Assembly (NCBI RefSeq): GCF_020382885.2
Contig: NC_058493.1
Location: 20,140,499-20,204,498, forward strand
DNA length: 64,000 nt
Reading direction: 5' to 3'
Origin: Scatophagus argus
Lineage: Eukaryota; Chordata; Actinopteri; Scatophagidae
In this document: piece by piece, positions 57,101-64,000 of the stretch
Layout of the letters: each line of letters starts with the position of its first letter
Numbering within the stretch: the stretch's first letter is position 1
The notes under the pieces: generated by a model
What the model was told of the DNA's origin: nothing
The model's input: the letters and a program-made list of their open reading frames with translations, nothing else
Database searches by the model: none
Program-made: the position numbers and the translations under genes

Positions 57101-60100
57101 GTCGATCCGATCCCCGTGGAGCTCTTCTCTTCTCCTGGCGATGTCCATGTAACCCTTGCATCACATTGTTTTCATCAAAGTCTTGTCCTTTGGCCCATGA
57201 CTGCAGTCGGCTGATGACTCAGAGCTGAAAATCTGCCACATGTTTGTCAGAGAAAGAGAGAGGACGTATTATTGTTATGATGATGACTCTGCTCGGGTTC
57301 CTGGAGGAACATGAATTTAAGAATCCGAACGGGGGCTTCTGGGCCCGAGTCCATGCTGTCTGGGGAACACAGGAAACCGGAAACTACCCCCAATTCACTT
57401 CCTGATTGGCTGGAATAGACTACAAAAGAATTGTGTTTTTTCCTGCATGGCAACAAGCTAATGCAAAGCAGATGTAGCGAGACGCAGAGCGAGGGACAGA
57501 GGTTGTGTCTCACATACAGCAGCAGGCTGTGCTTCGTCTGTCAGCGACTGCATCTCTGTCAGCGCTCAGAGAGACACAGATTCTCAGTGGCACAGCAGGA
57601 GTCGGGACTTTGCGCTAATTAACAACAACATATGTGGGTTTGACACAAGCATATGTGCATTTGACTGTTCTGTCACTGCGAGAAGCGTAGCCTGACCGAC
57701 TCGGGTGGATTCATAACGCTGGAAAACACATCACACCACATCTTGGCACAAATTACCGTACCTCCTTCCAAGAAATGTGTAAAAGTAAATGATTTTAACA
57801 TCCGAATTTCACCTGTCAGTAGGTCAGTCGTTTAAAATTACCCTGTGCAACCAAACTTTGCTTGAACAAACAGAACTTAATATCCTGTTTGAGTTTTTGA
57901 CAAATAGTAGTGCTATGGGAGAATGTTTTTATGAGTGGGTCCCATTTGTTTGTATTGTGCAGACACACGAGGAGGCATATGCATAATTGCAAACACGCAA
58001 GACACGTCCAATTCACATCCTGTTGTGTCAACAGTGTCAGCGAAGAAGAAGACTTAGCGAGTTAGTGAACATCCAAATTGTCTTTGCAGAAGGACACACA
58101 AAATGTTTGTTAGACCTCAAGGATATATTATAATATTAATTGGTGAGAAACACTAAATGTAAGCACAACTTTTGTTTGTTTACAAGATACTTCCACCCGG
58201 CAACGTAGGTCTAAATAAATCAAACAAAATTTGGGAGAAATATGTATTAAATGATCCAAGACAACACATCTGTAGTATCTCCATTTGAGGTAATATGGAG
58301 TCTCTGGAGTCTTGTAAGAACACGTAGACTGAAGTAAGAGTGTGAAGCAGCACATACAGCATATGTAGTTTGATGGGTTTTTTTTACACAATATGGGATA
58401 AATCAATTAAACAAATACATATGTCCCTGTTGGTGCTTTTCAAAACAATTAGACCTGCAGCTGTTAAATCCCAGATAAAAGGTTCAGATCCTTCCCGTTC
58501 CTGGTACCAAATGATGTGACCAAGGAGAGTTTATTGTTTTGGCCTGAGAGCTCCGCTGGACATCGTGTCCTGTGGCATCAGTCCTCACCATGAGCTACTT
58601 GACCTGCAATGTAGCGCTTTCACGGTGTAATAGTGTTTTAACAACAAAAGTGTAAAATTGGATGTAGTGAAAATAGGATTTGACATTGAGTGGACCACAG
58701 TGGAAGCATATTGTGCAGAGGAGGTAAAGTGTTGGAGGTCTAGGAAGCGGGAGTGGGTGGCTGAATTCAGGCAGCTCAGGCTGGAGGGGTTGGTTTGTAG
58801 TGACAGAGCACGCTCACACACACACACGCACACACACGCGATTCCCTTGACAGCTGGCCAACAGAGGTTCCCAAACTTCCTCCTGTCCAGACTGAACAGG
58901 AGACATGAAGTGACGGGGGCGAGGGAGGGGGAGGAATGTTTTAGAAATGCCCTGTCTGTGTGGAGGACTCCCGCTCCTATGAAGGTGAAAGGTTCAGCTG
59001 CCAATCCGTTTGTTAAGAAAAAAATAACAAGGTTCATAATTACATTATAAGAAGCTTTCCGTTTTGTCCCAGAAGGCAAAGCTCTCTGGGAAATAGTTTG
59101 TCTGTAAACATGTGTGTTGACTGTTTAGGCGCAGACCGTGTTTCGGTCCAGGCAGCTTGAGGCTGGTGGAATAATCCGGGTTGGGCACAGCAGCTCTCCC
59201 TGCGCTCGGTTAATGTGCCTTCCACGAGAACACAGTACCAGGAATCGTGGGGAAGTATCGCCGTAGGCCCAGCATGCAGGGTCAGCAGGGGTAAACAAAG
59301 GCCTGGAGAACTCGGCCGCTCCTTCAGGTTGTCCTTCAGATGCCCTGTGGGAGAAGTCGACTCAGTCTCTCCCCGTAGGGTGACCTCTACCCGCTGAAAA
59401 TGACATACGCATCAAAACATTAAGTAGAGGGAGCGACTAAGGTGTCAAGAAGGTGTCGTAGGCGGTCCAGACATTGTTTTTAAGCAAAGCGTTTAACAGA
59501 AAAAACCTTCTTCTAAACCCTCTGCAGCAAATGACTCCACACACATGCTGATTAAATCAGGTTTTGCAACAGTGTTGCTACTCTGGCAACACAAGCGATG
59601 TCAGCTTGCCACATACGGGGACATACACCCAGCTCACTCTCCCTTTCCTGTGCTTGCAACAGATATCATATCTTCGCACCATTGTGCATGCCAAGTCTGT
59701 TTGTGTGCGTAGGGGAGAGAGCTGTCTTCATTTTACATGTTATTCTGGAGGAAAAACAAACTACTCTGAGAATTGTGTAAATGGGTAAGGAGTCTGGGGT
59801 GGAGTTTTGAGGTTTTAACAATATCCTGCTCTTGTACCTCTAACTATAGTTCACTGTGATACCACATTGATTTGAAAGATTATGCTCACATCCTGAATGA
59901 ACCTACCAGGTTTCTGAGCCTGGTTTGTAAACACGAACAATGTGAACTGATTTTAAAGCTGGTTCTCCCTACACAGTGTAGACCTACTGTGTTTTAGCCT
60001 TTTGTGTGCATGTTTGAGGTTATGTATTTTTGTTTTACTCAAGTTTTCCATTGAGACTAACAAATTTGTTTGAACATTAGCTCTACATAGGCACTGAGTT

Positions 60101-62314
60101 TGATCAGTAACTGCACACTACTGGTTTAATACAGAAACTGTGGTGTGCAGTGCAGCCAGACTTTAACGATGAACTCCTTTTTTCCCCCCTTTCTCCAAGC
60201 TGTTCCTCCTCATGCTGCTCCAACAACTGTTGTGGTTGTGTGGAAACCTCAGCACAGAACAGCTCAGCTGGGTTCAGTGTGGCTGGCGTTATTTGTCATG
60301 GTGGACGGTTTGTGACGAGCAGCACTGCATTTAGCAGAAGATATTGCAGCTGCTGTGGATAAACCAAACCAGCTGTTAAAGAAAGAAATCATACGTATTG
60401 ACACTAACATATAATGTGTTTATTATTACATAAAGATGTGTTCCCCGTTAGTTAATCAGTCAATGGACTGAAAATGGACTTATTCTAATAAAAATGTTCC
60501 ATTATTATTGCAGTTGCTGACTTTTTGGTGTTTAAAATACATGGGTTTGACTAGGTTTGTTTAAACAGATCCCAAACTTTCTACAAATTCTTAAATATGT
60601 CATTTAAATTTAGAGATGAGAGAGGTGTCATGGGCTAGAGTGTGTTGCTCCGTGTCAGATCGAATGAAGTTTCAATTAAGTATGAAACAAGACAATTAAG
60701 TATGAAACAGTGCGCGTGACAAGTTGTCATATAAAAGTGTAACTTTGTTGAAGTTATGTACTTACGTTATCACAAATGTTACCAACAATGTTTGGGGATT
60801 TACCCTCTCTTGAAGCTATATATTTCAGGGAAACACTGGAAAGACTAAATGATGTATCTGAGAGCGAGGAAGGAAGTTGGCGAGCTAGGCAGCCAGCCAT
60901 TCTTTTGTTTATTATTGCTTGTGTTGCTCGCCCGAAGATGGATTTTCAGACAGAGATTGAATAGGCACCGGTGGTTGTTTAACAATGAAAACAACACGTC
61001 CCATGATCCTGTGCTGCTTCACGATATCATCAAACTCTTTCCTTTGTCCTCACCAAAGCTGTAGAGTGAAGTTGTGAAGCTTCAGGAACGCATTTGGACA
61101 GTTGCGAAGCGGATTATGCTGCAGTGGTGGTTTGCTGCACTTGTGAAACGCTGCTCTCCGATGTGTTTGTAACTGTAATGCAGTCTGACTCCGACCACAG
61201 TTTTTTTATGAACAGCACTGAACCTTTGCGAGCCACCTTGATGAGGGTTTGACCCTGAAAAGATACGGGTGGAGCGACAGTTTAAGGGTTAAACGGATGT
61301 TTTAGAGGTTAACCGGTTTTCAGCGACAGTGGCTTTCGAGATGATAGAGCGAGTTCGGTGTGGTGAATGTGGCTACCTGCTGGTGATGGTGTTTGACATA
61401 AGTCTGTGTTTAGTTTCTGACTTGGGGTCCCTTCACTTTAGATTATTGCATTTAATGCACACATGCAAATATCTGCTCCCAGCTGCGTATTTCCTACATT
61501 ATAAATGATCGTTTAGGGGGATGAGGATTACTGTTGTGTACAGAAAGAGCTTTTTTGTAGTCTGAAAGAAAACCCTCCAGGTGGTGTCATTTGGGGCTAT
61601 CTGTATTTGGTCCTCAGATTCTTTATGTAAAGCTTGTGTGACAAACTGGGACAAGATGGTCACCCATTCATTTCAATGAAAGTTGCAATGGGTTATAATA
61701 CACACAAGATTCCACAGCTTTGGGAAATTATTGTGGTAGGAGAAGTGTTATGTTTCTTCGCAACGATTGCTTGGTGACCAGGAACTACACAGTATTCTCA
61801 TTACAGTATAGTCTTCTATAAATTTGCATGCATTTGGTTGGAGTCAGAGATGCTTGTGTAGGTGCCTTTGCTGTGCTGACATACTGGCTTCATTCAAATG
61901 AATGAGGTGGCTCCTGGTTTCCCATAAATAGAACTCGCTTATTTTGGTTCCAAAGACACGTTTTCCAGGCAGTCGAGGCCTAACCAAATACACTGTGTAC
62001 TGTAGGATTTGGGGTTTGGATGTCTCGTTGTCTTCGGCATCGATTTTTAACCGTTCTTGTTTTAATCTGTCTCTCACAAGTGACCCTACTTTATGAACGG
62101 GGCGATACTAAACCGCAGGAGAAAGAGTGAAAACTTGGCTTTTGATCTAAAGCCTGTTAACGAGTGCTTTTGTCTGTATTTTCTGACATTAAAAAAAGTA
62201 AATGACAAAAGTAAAAAAAACTGCCAATGAAAATAAATGCAAGTTGCAGACATACTTCCGATGATAAAGGTGTGTTTTACTGTGGAATCAGAGCTATTGT
62301 TATGAGTATGAGTA

Positions 62315-62316
<2 letters not shown>

Positions 62317-62350
<34 letters not shown>
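62317..62350. repeat. (TG)n microsatellite
   Basis: About 17 TG units in rasa3 intron 1. Confidence 0.9.
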
Positions 62351-62351
<1 letters not shown>

Positions 62352-64000
62352 ATATAATGTTTTCATGTTTAGTCATTTTCAGAAAGACTTACAGTTTTGT
62401 TTCGGTTCTTTTTTTTATTCTCTGCTGAGCATCAAAGGAAGAAAGTATTTACTGTGGGATAATAAATTACTGTTCTTACAAGTTTCAGTCCCTCTTTCCA
62501 TTCTCACAGTGTCTTATTCTGTCACGCTCACTCACTCACTCTCTCTCAACACAACACACACACACACACACACACACACATGTTACGCTCAGGGGTAACT
62601 GGGTTGTTCACTGCTTTTAAACTACATCTTGGACCCAGTAGAAATTCCTTTCTCCTCATCTCATTTCCTGTTGTAGCTTTCTCCAAAGTTAACTGCTCTC
62701 CAGTTTTCTATCTGACTGACTTCTCTCTCTCTCTCTCTCTCTCTCTGCAGTCTTCCTCCTCTCTCACCCTTGATTGAATACACACTGCTTGTATTTTTCT
62801 CAGAAGCAGCAACACCCCACACACACACACACACCCACACACACACACGCCTCCACCCCAGCCCGCCCTTCCTCTCCTTCAACCCTGTGTTTCCCAGGCC
62901 TGCTAGTCGAGCAGGCAGCCACCGAAAGCGTTCACGCCTGTGTGTCCTCGAATGTGTTCATGTCAGAGGAGATTAGAATAACGAGTGGAGCGGTGCCTCT
63001 GTAACTGTACGCACGAGTGAAAGTAGTCGACGGCGGAGGAAGAGGAACAAAGCGGCGCATTCACTGTCGGCCATTGCGTCGCTTCAGTCACTTGCCTCCT
63101 CGCCTCTTTCGCCTCCTTTTCTTCACTCTCCTCTGCAAGAATGAGGTGTGGTGTCAACCTTTTTTGATGTGCAGATCAGCTTCAATCTCGCCCTCTTTTG
63201 GGTGTTCCTGTCGTCTTTGTTTCTCTGTAATTCTGCTCAACGCCCCTGTGTTTTGTGGGCACGCCACCCAACAGTTACACACACGTGCCAAGAGTGTGTC
63301 TAGTGTGTTTGTGGGCTCAGATGGTAGGGCACGATGTTCTCTAAGGGCAGCTGCAGCCGTGCTTGATGAAAAGTGAAAGTTGCTGCCACTGCCGCTGTTG
63401 ATGTTGTTGTTGTTTAATTTTCTGCTTATTTTAAATCTCGAGGAGGCAACCCGCCCCTCTGGAGGGAGAGACAGATTACAAGGGGAAGCAACCAGAAATA
63501 GAGGAAAGGGAAATCAGATTAAGGCTAATTTTGAAAAAGGAAAACGAAAGCGAATACGCGAGAGATAGATGGAGAGCAGAAAGGGAGGGGTGGGGTGAGG
63601 GGGTTCAGACAAGAAAGAGGAAAAAGCCGCAAATGGACCAGGATAAAAAGAAAGTAAAAGAGAACGACAGACAGGCTGAGTCAGAGCATTGCAGGTTTTA
63701 TGATAAAGTCTTTAATCTGACATGTTGAATGGCAGGTTTCACTCTCCATTAGACATAAACACAAGCACAACACACAAATATGCAAAACTGAAAGTTGTAC
63801 ATAAGCAAAGCTGGCAAACTCTCCAGTGACTGCTGCTTATCAACTCATGCAGAAAGACCACTGTTCGGCACTTCCTTGTCCCCTAAACAGGAAGTTCAGA
63901 GATGTCACCCCCTAGCAGTGATTGTGCTATTGACTGAACTGTGCTAATTATTATTATTATCATTACTAAGTCCTTACTAAGGCAAACTATGTACTGTGAG

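Larger units (their letters stand above)
54612..64000 (+). other. Start of rasa3 intron 1
   Basis: No coding exon matching the RASA3 C2 domains was found. It contains microsatellites (CA 57069-57098, TG 62317-62350, CA 62555-62580, CT 62721-62747, CA about 62819-62848), a probable non-autonomous DNA transposon (56183-56901) and a CpG-richer patch (about 62930-63080). The rest shows nothing I can name. Confidence 0.55.

Noticed and set aside
58585-59079. 164-codon open frame on the minus strand in rasa3 intron 1
   Set aside because: Translation is driven by a CA microsatellite and has no family signal.

Overview
The window is vertebrate nuclear DNA, almost certainly from a ray-finned (probably percomorph) fish. 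Genes are split by short GT-AG introns, their products match vertebrate families along their length, the non-coding DNA holds Tc1/mariner copies and other typical teleost repeats, and CA/GT microsatellites are frequent. Exon joins were worked out by hand from splice signals and reading phase. The coding lengths of the complete genes all come out as whole numbers of codons.

Layout. 1-2326 (+): 3' part of a divergent tyrosinase-family gene. 3320-4229 (-): txnl4b, head-to-head with 4798-6261 (+) trmt10c, whose coding region is one exon. 7920-11015 (-): blzf1 (golgin-45), head-to-head with 12135-19796 (+) ercc5 (XPG), 15 coding exons including a minor-class AT-AC intron. 20618-24684 (+): mettl21e, with a Tc1-like transposon in intron 1. 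28298-31688 (+): a mettl21c locus with two complete methyltransferase units that appear to be spliced into one tandem-domain protein. 35943-47925 (-): tpp2, 29 coding exons including a 39-nt cassette exon. 47926-54556: intergenic DNA with repeats and a decayed, nested Tc1 element. 54557-54611 (+): first coding exon of rasa3; the rest of the window is its first intron.

The genes do not form one pathway. ercc5 is nucleotide-excision repair, trmt10c is mitochondrial tRNA processing and methylation, txnl4b is pre-mRNA splicing, blzf1 is Golgi structure, tpp2 is cytosolic peptide degradation, rasa3 is Ras/Rap control, and the mettl21 genes are protein-lysine methyltransferases. The block ercc5-mettl21e-mettl21c-tpp2 matches the conserved order on human 13q33; the other neighbours map to several human chromosomes.

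The most notable feature is the mettl21c locus: two methyltransferase units joined in frame through an acidic linker, with a 318-bp segment of their last exons identical except for one silent base. That indicates recent gene conversion or a recent segmental copy.
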